Shown: positions 35,985 through 43,403 of the stretch, piece by piece
Layout of the letters: the number at the start of each line of letters is the position of its first letter
Position numbering within the stretch: the stretch's first letter is position 1
From: Candidatus Bathyarchaeota archaeon
GTDB lineage: Archaea > Thermoproteota > Bathyarchaeia > Bathyarchaeales > Bathycorpusculaceae
Assembly: GCA_026014595.1 (NCBI GenBank)
Contig: JAOZHY010000018.1
Coordinates: 1-64,000 of the forward strand
Direction: 5' to 3'
Length of the DNA: 64,000 nt
Program-made: the position numbers and the translations under genes
Notes under the pieces: generated by a model
Told to the model about the DNA's origin: nothing
Database searches by the model: none
The model's input: the letters and a program-made list of their open reading frames with translations, nothing else

Positions 35985-37019
35985 ATGAAGATTTTTCTTG
36001 ATGATTTCGGCATTTTCTTGGGACGAAAGAGAAATCGGTTTCTTGTGAAAAAGGCTGGTGAATCCAAGGAGATTGTGGCAGATGATGTGGATTCAATTAT
36101 TTGCCGTTCTTCAGGTGTTGCTTTTTCGTCAAGCGCATTAGACTTGGCTGTGGAGAATAATATTCAGGTTGTCTTTGCTCGTTACAGTGGCTGGCCCTAT
36201 GCTGTTTTAATGCCTGCTTCCATGACCGGTTCCGTCAGAGCCCGCAGAGAGCAGTTTATCGCGTACAATGATGAGCGAAGCTTAGTTTTGGCTAAGAAAT
36301 TCATTGCGGGAAAACTTGTTAACCAAGCCAATTTTCTGAAGTTGATGGCGAAGAATAGGCGGCAGACCGATCCGAGGTTGGCTGAGAGACTGTATGAGTC
36401 GGGCAAGCTGATTGATGAAGTGAACGAGCGGATAAGCAGAGAGCAGGGTTCACGGATTGATGAGAAGCGTCAGCAGCTGATGAATTTGGAGGCTGAGGGT
36501 GCACGGTTTTATTGGGATTCGATTAGGCAGATTTTGCCTCCAGAGTTAGGTTTTGCTGGGAGGGAGACTCGTGGCGCTCGTGATCCGTTTAATGCGATGT
36601 TAAATTTTGGTTATCAGACGATTCTTTTTCCGGAGGTTTGGAAGGCTGTGAGCTATGCTGGATTGGACTTCTACGCGGGATACTTGCATGCTGACCGACC
36701 TGGCAAGCCTTCCTTAGTTTTGGATTTGATGGAGGAGTTTCGTCAACAACTTGTGGATCGGACTTTAGTGGGGTTGATCACGAAGAATGTTATAAAGCCT
36801 AATGAGATTTTGGCTGCTGAAGCTGTTGAGGAAGGTCGGGTTTTAAGCAAGGATGTAATTAAGATTTTGTTGGAGAGTTTTCAGGAACGGTTGGATTCTG
36901 AAGTGATGTTCAATGGTCAGAAGGGTTCTTTGAAAAGTTTTATTTATTCCCAAGCACGCTACGTAACTCGTTTTCTTTTGCGGGAAGCTGATTATGTGCC
37001 TTTCTACTTGGGATGGTGA
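35985..37019 (+). CDS. cas1: CRISPR integrase Cas1
   Basis: The protein is about 344 residues from ATG 35985 (MKIFLDDFGIFLGRKRN), with a GTGAT ribosome site 7 nt upstream; an in-frame TTG at 35970 is less likely. Metal ligands are the Glu in NLEAEGARFYWDSI, the His in GYLHADRPGK and the acidic residue in LVLDLMEEFRQQLVD. With Cas2 it integrates new spacers at the leader end. The cas2 start overlaps its last codons. Confidence 0.96.
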   Translation: MKIFLDDFGIFLGRKRNRFLVKKAGESKEIVADDVDSIICRSSGVAFSSSALDLAVENNIQVVFARYSGWPYAVLMPASMTGSVRARREQFIAYNDERSLVLAKKFIAGKLVNQANFLKLMAKNRRQTDPRLAERLYESGKLIDEVNERISREQGSRIDEKRQQLMNLEAEGARFYWDSIRQILPPELGFAGRETRGARDPFNAMLNFGYQTILFPEVWKAVSYAGLDFYAGYLHADRPGKPSLVLDLMEEFRQQLVDRTLVGLITKNVIKPNEILAAEAVEEGRVLSKDVIKILLESFQERLDSEVMFNGQKGSLKSFIYSQARYVTRFLLREADYVPFYLGW

Positions 37020-37315
37020 TTACTTTGCGTTATGTTGTTATTTACGACGTTACCGACGACAACTTGCGGACTTTGGTCGCTGAAACCTTGAAGGATTATG
37101 GATTACAGCGAATTCAGTACAGCGCATTTATTGGCACTCTGCGTAGAGATGAACTGAATAGTTTGCTTGTGGACTTGAAAAACCTGATCAAGGATCTGGC
37201 TGAAAACGTGCAGTTGTACCCTATTTGCGACACGTGTTTCAAAGGACGAAAAGAGATAGGTAAGCCTAAAAGGTACGAGTTGAAGGAAGAGAAAGATAAG
37301 ATAGTGTATTTCTGA
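37013..37315 (+). CDS. cas2: CRISPR protein Cas2
   Basis: The 100-residue ferredoxin-fold protein has the first-strand motif RYVVIYDVTDDNLRTLVAETLKDYG and the RIQYSAFIGTLRRDEL segment that follows. A CxxC (CDTC) near residue 73 is unusual but known in some archaeal Cas2. It overlaps cas1 by 7 nt. Confidence 0.95.
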   Translation: MVITLRYVVIYDVTDDNLRTLVAETLKDYGLQRIQYSAFIGTLRRDELNSLLVDLKNLIKDLAENVQLYPICDTCFKGRKEIGKPKRYELKEEKDKIVYF

Positions 37316-37349
37316 GTTGCAGAAGGTTTATGTATTCATTTGACATCTT

Positions 37350-37688
37350 TTGTATACGGTGAACGTGTTGACGCTTAAACCTTTAGCAGTGAGAATACCA
37401 GAGGAAATTGAGAAGGAAATCCTCGAAATGGTCGAGCGCGCAAAGTTAGACAAGGCCACGGTTGTTAGGAACCTGCTCGAGCTAGGAATTGCAGAGTGGC
37501 GGAAGCAGACGGCTCTGGAATTACTGCGCGATGGGAAGATGACGTTTGCTAAGGCTGCTGAGGTGGCCAAGCTTTCGCTGTGGGAATTTGCTGATTTGGT
37601 GAAGCAGCGTAATGTGGAATGGGTTAGATTTACGCCTGAAGAAATCGAGAATGAGCTTAATGCTGCATCGGCGGCGAAGCACCAGTGA
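37350..37688 (+). CDS. UPF0175-family antitoxin-like protein
   Basis: The 112-residue protein has LAVRIPEEIEKEILEMVERAKLDKATVVRNLLELGI, a ribbon-helix-helix-like start, and then the UPF0175 core AELAKLSLWEFADL-like (AAEVAKLSLWEFADLVKQRNVEW). The starts TTG 37350, GTG 37359 and GTG 37365 are all possible; a TATA-like tttatgta near 37327 favours one of the GTGs. It overlaps the PIN-like gene by 4 nt, so this is a type II toxin-antitoxin pair. It lies inside the cas1-cas2-cas4 cluster. Confidence 0.8.
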   Translation: MYTVNVLTLKPLAVRIPEEIEKEILEMVERAKLDKATVVRNLLELGIAEWRKQTALELLRDGKMTFAKAAEVAKLSLWEFADLVKQRNVEWVRFTPEEIENELNAASAAKHQ

Positions 37689-38197
37689 AGCTGCTTGGCT
37701 TCGATTCTACGCCTCTGATTTACTTGGCTAAAGTTGGATTGAGCAAAATTCTGGAAGATTTGCCAGATGAAAAAGTGACGTCGCCTAAGGTTAAGCGGGA
37801 AGTTGTGGATGAGGGGAAGCGTAAGGGCGTTCCTGAAGCGGTTGTCTTAGAGAAACTGTTTAACAACCAAGTTTTTCGAGTTGTTGAGCCAAAGGATAAA
37901 GAGTTTCTGTCGAGATTATTGAGGACCAAGGGACTTCACGTGACTGATGCCGAGGTTTTGGCTCTTGCTCGAGAGTTAGATGGTTTGGCTATAGTTGATG
38001 ATGAAGTAGCAAGAAAGACGGCTAAAGTTTATGGAATCGCGTATGCGGGCACACTGTATGTTTTAGTGAGAGCTGTTTGTGAGGGGATTATGAGTAAAGA
38101 AAGGGCTAAGCGGGCGGTGAATGAGATGGTTTTTGCTGGTTGGCGGTGCAGCGTGGAGACGTATGCGCAGATTATGGCGATTTTAGAGAAGGTTTAG
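37685..38197 (+). CDS. PIN-like toxin (DUF3368 family)
   Basis: The 170-residue protein has the PIN acidic pattern: LGFDSTPLIYLAKVGL at the start, SPKVKREVVDEG, HVTDAEVLALARELDGLAIVDDEVARKTA with its acidic cluster, and the DUF3368 segment AYAGTLYVLVRAVCEG. PIN toxins cut RNA. It overlaps the antitoxin by ATGA-type coupling and is followed by cas4 after 2 nt, so this pair is transcribed with the adaptation genes. Confidence 0.85.
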   Translation: MKLLGFDSTPLIYLAKVGLSKILEDLPDEKVTSPKVKREVVDEGKRKGVPEAVVLEKLFNNQVFRVVEPKDKEFLSRLLRTKGLHVTDAEVLALARELDGLAIVDDEVARKTAKVYGIAYAGTLYVLVRAVCEGIMSKERAKRAVNEMVFAGWRCSVETYAQIMAILEKV

Positions 38198-38199
38198 GA

Positions 38200-38859
38200 T
38201 TGAGTAAGTATAAGGACAGCTGGTTGAGCCGGAAGCAAAAGCTGCCCCTTTCTGACGTTGCAGAAGAGTTTGTTTCTGTTACGGATATTAAGCATTACAT
38301 CTATTGTCCGCGTTTGGTGTATTTTGACCGCGTTTTGCATGTGCAGCCTGTTTTTGGTTCGCAGCAGGAAGAAGGCAAGGAACAGCATGAGGAGTATGTG
38401 CGGAAAGAGCTGAGACGTAAAGATGCTGTGTATTACTCAGCGGAGTTTGTTGGGGCGGAGAAGCTGTTGTTCACTTCGCTCAGTTCGCCTGCGCTTGGGC
38501 TGCAGGGAAATGTGGACTGCATAATCAAGACAGTGAAGAGAGAGTACATTCCTGTGGAGTATAAGAATATGAGTTCGGATAAGGGCAGAGTGTGCATGGA
38601 TCACAAGTATCAGCTTGTGGCTTACGCATTGCTTGTTGAGGCTTGTTTTGACACGGTGGTTAAGCGTAGTTTTGTGAATTATATTCCTGAGGGGTTGATT
38701 TTGCGGGTTGATGTTACGCCGAGTATGAAGAGTTATGTTAAGCGGGTTTTGGGGCACATTAAACGGATAATAAGGGATGAGGAACTACCGCCCATACGAG
38801 TGGCTAAGCACAAATGCCAAGGCGGATGTGGCCATAGGCAGATATGTATGCTGTTTTAG
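38200..38859 (+). CDS. cas4: CRISPR exonuclease Cas4
   Basis: The protein is 219 residues from TTG 38200, just after the toxin stop. The first iron-sulfur cysteine is in IYCPRLVYFDRV and the last three in KCQGGCGHRQICMLF. The RecB nuclease core shows ALGLQGNVDCIIK, IPVEYKNMSSDKG and DHKYQLVAYALLVE. Cas4 trims protospacers and checks the PAM. With Csa1, this gives two Cas4-family proteins, as in I-A systems. Part of its 3' end recurs at 40307. Confidence 0.93.
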   Translation: MSKYKDSWLSRKQKLPLSDVAEEFVSVTDIKHYIYCPRLVYFDRVLHVQPVFGSQQEEGKEQHEEYVRKELRRKDAVYYSAEFVGAEKLLFTSLSSPALGLQGNVDCIIKTVKREYIPVEYKNMSSDKGRVCMDHKYQLVAYALLVEACFDTVVKRSFVNYIPEGLILRVDVTPSMKSYVKRVLGHIKRIIRDEELPPIRVAKHKCQGGCGHRQICMLF

Positions 38860-38883
38860 TTATTGTTTCATGTCATGAATGGT

Positions 38884-40266
38884 TCAAAGTCTGTTATATC
38901 GAATGCAAGGTATCCTTGTTTTAGTAGGTGCTGTTTTTCGCTGATTTTTTTTTGCGATGATTCCGTAGTTTTCTTTTTTTCGGTTCCATCTGAAGTTTTG
39001 CGCTTTGGCTCTGAGGTTTTGCAGGATTCTTTTGCAGTCTACTTCTTTGAGGGTGCTCCATTTTGTTTCGAGGAATGTTGCTGTTTGTTTTTCTTCGTCA
39101 AGTGCGATTAGGTCTATTTCGTTGTTTTTGTGCCACCATTTTCCGATTGTGGTGAAGGTGAATGGTAGTTTGTTTTGTATTTTCATTTCTGTTAGTAGTT
39201 CGGTTGCGGCTTGCTCGAATGTGTGACCTAAGTAGGTGTGGTAGTCTTCGCGGATTTTGTTTAGTATGCTTTGTGTGTTTCCTGTCTCGAGTTCGGTTTT
39301 GTTTGGGAATATGTATTTGAACCAGAAGTTTAGGTAGTTGTCTGCTATTGTGTAGAGTCCTTTTCTGAGTTTTGGGGTTATGGCGATTGGGTAGGTTCTT
39401 TTTATGAAGCCGAGGTCTTCGAGTACGCTTGTGTATTTTGAGAGTATGCTTTTGTCGAGGTTTGTTTGGTTGAGGATTTCGCCGTAGGTGTTGGCGCCTT
39501 GGGCTATTGTTTTGAGGATTAGGCTGTAGTTGCGTGGTTCTCGTAGCTCTTCGCGTAGTAGAAATTCTGCCTCTTCGTATAGGAATTCGCCTTTTGTTAA
39601 GATTTTTTGTTCGATGTTTTGCCAGAAGTTTTGTTGTGGGTTGAATTTTTGTAGGTATGCTGGGACGCCGCCGAGGCAAGCGTAAACGTGTATGAGGGTT
39701 ATGGCGTTGTAGTTTGGGAAGAAGGGTTTAAGGTGGTGTATTTTGAGGGGGGTGAGTTTCCATTGGGCGGTTCTTCTGCCGTAGAGTGGGCTTTTGTAGT
39801 TGAGGATTTCGGTTTCCATGGTGGCTATTGATGAGCCGAGGAGTATGAGCATAGTGTTTGTGTTTTTGAGGTTTTGATCCCAGATTTTTTGGAAGATGGA
39901 TGGGGTGGCGTGGTTGGTTTCGATGAGTGTTGGGAACTCGTCGATTATTATTGTTGTATGTGGAGTTTTGTTCCATTTTGTGAATTCTTGGAAGAGTTCG
40001 ATCCAGTCTTTGATGGCGAGTTTGGCGAAGCTTTCGTTTTTGAGGTAGAGGCTCATTCTTTGTTTTAGTTCTTGGATTAGTTCTGTTTCTGGTCGGCGGT
40101 CGGCGAGGAAGTAGATGTGGGGTTTGTTTTTTGAGAATTGGAGGGCGAGTTATGTTTTTCCTACGCGTCTTCTTCCGTAAATGATTATTAATTCTGCTGT
40201 GTGCGTCTGGTAGTGCTGCTCGAGGAATTCAAGTTCTTGTTTTCTGTTTGCGAATAGTTGAAGCAT
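38884..40266 (-). pseudogene. Archaeal AAA ATPase (PF01637/DUF234 type) with in-frame stop after the P-loop
   Basis: The frame from ATG 40266 reads MLQLFANRKQELEFLEQHYQ and reaches the Walker A motif IIIYGRRRVGKT, then meets TAA at 40150-40152. The next codons continue the same protein (LALQF, then RRPETELIQELKQRMSLYLKN), and the remaining 390 codons are intact to the stop at 38884. Walker B-like TTIIIDEFPTLIE and the C-terminal restriction-like domain (ELLTEMKIQNKLPFTF, KWWHKNNEIDLIALDEEKQ) are as in this family. One G-to-T change would make GAA into TAA. Coding bases are A/C-rich, unlike cas genes. It sits between the adaptation and interference halves of the CRISPR locus. Confidence 0.85.
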
Positions 40267-40306
40267 AAGTAGGATACTCAAGTTTCAACTATTTAAACTT
40301 GATCAA

Positions 40307-40331
40307 CTAAGCACAGGTGCCAAGGCGGATG
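40307..40331 (+). repeat. cas4: Remnant of the cas4 3' end
   Basis: These 25 bases match cas4 positions 38804-38828 at 23 positions (CTAAGCACA, two changes, then TGCCAAGGCGGATG). Weak similarity continues to about 40352. The copies flank the ATPase gene, which suggests that the ATPase cassette was inserted with duplication of the cas4 tail, or that an older cas4 was lost. Confidence 0.6.
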
Positions 40332-40367
40332 CAGGCACAAACAAACATGCCAACAACAATAAGCACC

Positions 40368-41078
40368 CTACAACCGGCGATAGACTGTGCAGTTCTTGTC
40401 TTTTTTCTCCACCTCTATCGGAAAAATGAAGGGTTTTAAGATTATTTCGCCTTTTTTTAGTTTTTGTTCTGAAAACGGATTTACTGACGCGAATGTTGCT
40501 TTTTCGGTAAAGTCAGATAGCAAGAAGACTATTCCGTTTGTAAGCTTTGCTTGTTCTTTTACTGGTTTGACGCAGCTTGATATATTTGGCTCGGAGAATT
40601 TACTTTCTAAACAAGTGCAGATAGAGTCGGATGTTCCAAAGTATTGTATGTTTTTTAAAATGCTACGCACTTCTTCGGCAGTTTCTTGAGGTATTTCAAT
40701 GAATATTGTTATGGGGCTATTGTAGAGTATGTATTCGCGTATGCCAAATGTTGATTCAAAGCTTTCTGTAAGCGTGCCCCATGGTGTTTGGATTTTTCCT
40801 TCTTTTCCTTTCCTTTTTTGTTTGAGGCGTTTCATGAAGGCTTTGAAGAGAACTATTTTTTCTGGCAATTCGGTGGTGGTATTTGCTAATTTTAGTTGCT
40901 CGAATAGCTTGCTGCCTTTTTCAATGTTGCCAGTTCGATTTATTGCTGTAGCGACAATTGCGAGTTTTATTGTGGAAGGACTTGGCGCTGGTGCACTGAG
41001 AGCATAGCTGGATGAAAAATAGGGTATTCTATAAGAGAATGCGCTTGCGAACAGGTATTTGGCGCCTATCCACACCAT
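40368..41078 (-). CDS. cas5: CRISPR Cascade protein Cas5 (type I-A-like)
   Basis: The 236-residue RAMP protein begins with a beta strand and SAFSYRIPYFSSSYALSAPAPSPSTIKLAIVATAI, the Cas5 pattern. FGIREYILYNSPITIFIEIP forms a later strand. It should bind the 5' handle of crRNA. It is the last gene of the interference operon and starts 4 nt after cas7. Confidence 0.85.
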   Translation of the reverse strand: MVWIGAKYLFASAFSYRIPYFSSSYALSAPAPSPSTIKLAIVATAINRTGNIEKGSKLFEQLKLANTTTELPEKIVLFKAFMKRLKQKRKGKEGKIQTPWGTLTESFESTFGIREYILYNSPITIFIEIPQETAEEVRSILKNIQYFGTSDSICTCLESKFSEPNISSCVKPVKEQAKLTNGIVFLLSDFTEKATFASVNPFSEQKLKKGEIILKPFIFPIEVEKKDKNCTVYRRL

Positions 41079-41081
41079 TGG

Positions 41082-41984
41082 TTATGGTGCCCCAAGTTTG
41101 TATGGCACTGCACTTTTGAGTTTATCAATTTCTTGCATGAATGAAGCGAAATTGGAAAATTCTTGCACGTTTTGTTGCCCTATTATTGTTTTCACCTGTT
41201 GGATATATCCATCTACCAACGGGCTTATAACTGGAACAGGCGTGGCGCTCTTTGTTGTCGCTATTGCGCCTTCGAATTCTCCGAAATGAGGCAAACGTGT
41301 CGTTGTCATGGCGCCTTCGATACGTGCGATCATTGCCTTGTAAGCTTCCAGCACAAGTTCGTAGCGGTTTTTTCGAGCACTATCATCAATTGAGTATGTA
41401 TAGTCAATTTCGTTTAAGCCAATGCGCCATGGCTGAAAAACCGACACAAATGCGTAAACCCCTGACCTTGTGGGTCTGTTGTAGATCATTTGCTCACTGA
41501 CTTCTTTAGCGCTTTTTTCTCTTTCTTTTTCGCCAGCAGCAACCCGAGTATGCACATGAATATCTCGGTAGAACTGGCTTGGTAAAGCAATGGCCCATCC
41601 GAATTCTATCGTTGATTTGCGGCTGAGAGTTGGTTGTTGCACCAGGAAACCATGCAAGTCACATATTGCACATTTCAAAGCTTCGTTGAGAGCGGACTTG
41701 GTCTCTTTCATCTCCGTGACTGTTTTATTACCATCTGCTTTCATTGGACTGAGAATCTGACACGCTGGGCACAGAAACACTTTTTTCTCTTTTACAATTT
41801 GCCATACTGCTTCTGTATGTATATGCTTAAGCATTTCTCCGCTTATGCCATCAGTTTTCTCGCCATTGGCTAAGACTATTGTTCGTGGTTCCGTGACATT
41901 GCCTACTGTACCTTCATTGTTCAAAGAATGTGCATCTATTCTTAGTCTGCCGGTAAAGCTTATTTCATATATTGTTTCATTCAT
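41082..41984 (-). CDS. cas7: CRISPR Cascade backbone protein Cas7 (Csa2/DevR family)
   Basis: The protein is 300 residues from ATG 41984 (MNETIYEISFTGRLRIDAHSLNNEG), whose N-terminal strand and AHSLNNEG are the Cas7 signature. It also contains GISGEMLKHIHTEAVW, two CxxC pairs (CPAC, CAIC) and TRSGVYAFVSVFQPWRIG. It polymerises along crRNA. The frame opens 19 codons earlier, but the shorter start overlaps the upstream gene by ATGA, as expected for coupling. Confidence 0.92.
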   Translation of the reverse strand: MNETIYEISFTGRLRIDAHSLNNEGTVGNVTEPRTIVLANGEKTDGISGEMLKHIHTEAVWQIVKEKKVFLCPACQILSPMKADGNKTVTEMKETKSALNEALKCAICDLHGFLVQQPTLSRKSTIEFGWAIALPSQFYRDIHVHTRVAAGEKEREKSAKEVSEQMIYNRPTRSGVYAFVSVFQPWRIGLNEIDYTYSIDDSARKNRYELVLEAYKAMIARIEGAMTTTRLPHFGEFEGAIATTKSATPVPVISPLVDGYIQQVKTIIGQQNVQEFSNFASFMQEIDKLKSAVPYKLGAP

Positions 41985-42340
41985 TCTTCTTTCTCTCCTT
42001 TTTCTGAATAGACAAGAGCATGAGACATTATCGCGGCACAAACAACGCGGACACCGTTTTCTTGCGCTAATTTTACAACTTCGTCCAAATCTTTTTCGCT
42101 TGGTTTAAAGGAACTTCTTCCTGGATGTTCGCGTTCCCATCTTCGGGAGCATGCATCAAATCGTCTTAGGAACTTCTTTAAAGCGATGACAAACTGTTCT
42201 TCTTTTTCCACATAATCTAACTCGACAAGTGATGCATAGTCTTCGCATCCGCCATGATCTCTTTTCCTTATAGCTATTCTTAAAGCCGTTCCAAAGTGTT
42301 CTATTGCCGAATTTGCGTATAGCTCATGCAGCTTCGACAT
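41981..42340 (-). CDS. Small CRISPR subunit, Csa5-like
   Basis: The 119-residue, mostly helical protein lies between cas8-like and cas7, the position of the Cas11-type small subunit Csa5 in I-A operons. It overlaps both neighbours (17 nt and 4 nt). The sequence (ALRIAIRKRDHGGCEDYASLVELDY) is not diagnostic by eye, so the call rests mainly on size and place. Confidence 0.65.
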   Translation of the reverse strand: MSKLHELYANSAIEHFGTALRIAIRKRDHGGCEDYASLVELDYVEKEEQFVIALKKFLRRFDACSRRWEREHPGRSSFKPSEKDLDEVVKLAQENGVRVVCAAIMSHALVYSEKGEKEE

Positions 42341-43367
42341 ACTTTAACAACTCTCCTAATTGAGTTTTGTTCCAAGGGTATAATTCTCCTTTAACTTGAC
42401 CACGTATATATAAGCTTTCAAAAGTTCTGAAATTCGTTAAAGTTGGGCGTAGCAAGAAATTTGTTAGGGCAAACGTGATAGATTGCTTGTCGCCAGTAAT
42501 CTTAGACGAAATAGGAAACAATTGTTCGATCCGACTCAATGCGTTTTTCCCGGCGGGACTGTTCGCAAGTTTTTCGAGGAGATCTAGTCCATATCTCCCC
42601 CCTCCAGCTGGTTTAGGCTGTTGTCCTGTTTTTTGCATGACATTAAAAATCACGCTGTCATATCGGATGGTATGAGATAGGCGTTTTTCGGCTATAAGTA
42701 AAGTAACCTTGGTGGCATAATGAACAAGTGCAGTGTTAGACGAAATTGGGCATATTCTTTCATCTAACTCTTTTTGGATAACCCTGTGAGACCCTAACAG
42801 AACGTTCGATGGATTAGGCGCCATAAAGAGAATAAAGGAGCCTGTTTCTTTCCAAACGCTCGCCCAAGCTGCTCCTATACAGGTAACTGCCCATGTAAAA
42901 CGGTCTATTTCAAGCTGGGTTCCATCATGGTATACATCTCTTTTTTCTTCACGATAACCTTTCGCACATGCTATATCTAATGTTTGATAAAGTGTTTTTC
43001 CATTTTTCACGTTTCCACTAATATCTGGCATAAGAGTTGGATCCTTATGAGTCGACAAAATCTGAGGGAATTCTTCTGTGATAATTTTTTCTACATCTTT
43101 TTTAGGAGGGTCTTTCTTAGAATCTTTCCTTTCCTTGTATGTTCTGAAAATCGCGAGCCATTCTTTTCTATCAACAAATAATGCTGGGTCAGGTTCGGTT
43201 GGTATACGCCCTTTCGCTTCTATAATATAGGCATAGCCTTGATCTTTAATTGTCACTTCAATGTCTTCTTCGCTTAATCCGCTAACAAGAAATGCCAGAC
43301 CATAAGCCCTAAAGGTATCAAGTATTTCAAAGGAAGACTTATTTACAAAAAATTTTTCTATAGTCAT
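42324..43367 (-). CDS. Cas8-like large subunit
   Basis: The 347-residue protein lies in the Cas8 position, directly after cas3 and before the small subunit, and is the only unassigned large gene of the operon. There are no nuclease motifs. Features include EILDTFRAYGLAFLVSGL at the start and an SHTIRYDSVIFNVMQKTG segment. The size suits Cas8a (about 350 aa), which recognises the PAM. Family assignment is by context. Confidence 0.65.
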   Translation of the reverse strand: MTIEKFFVNKSSFEILDTFRAYGLAFLVSGLSEEDIEVTIKDQGYAYIIEAKGRIPTEPDPALFVDRKEWLAIFRTYKERKDSKKDPPKKDVEKIITEEFPQILSTHKDPTLMPDISGNVKNGKTLYQTLDIACAKGYREEKRDVYHDGTQLEIDRFTWAVTCIGAAWASVWKETGSFILFMAPNPSNVLLGSHRVIQKELDERICPISSNTALVHYATKVTLLIAEKRLSHTIRYDSVIFNVMQKTGQQPKPAGGGRYGLDLLEKLANSPAGKNALSRIEQLFPISSKITGDKQSITFALTNFLLRPTLTNFRTFESLYIRGQVKGELYPWNKTQLGELLKYVEAA

Positions 43368-43403
43368 ATAACTGTTGGTTATCTTCCTTTTTATATATAA
43401 AAT

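Noticed and set aside
40150-40152. TAA in the ATPase gene read as a recoded sense codon
   Set aside because: The only common archaeal recoding (pyrrolysine) uses TAG. A point mutation or read error is simpler.
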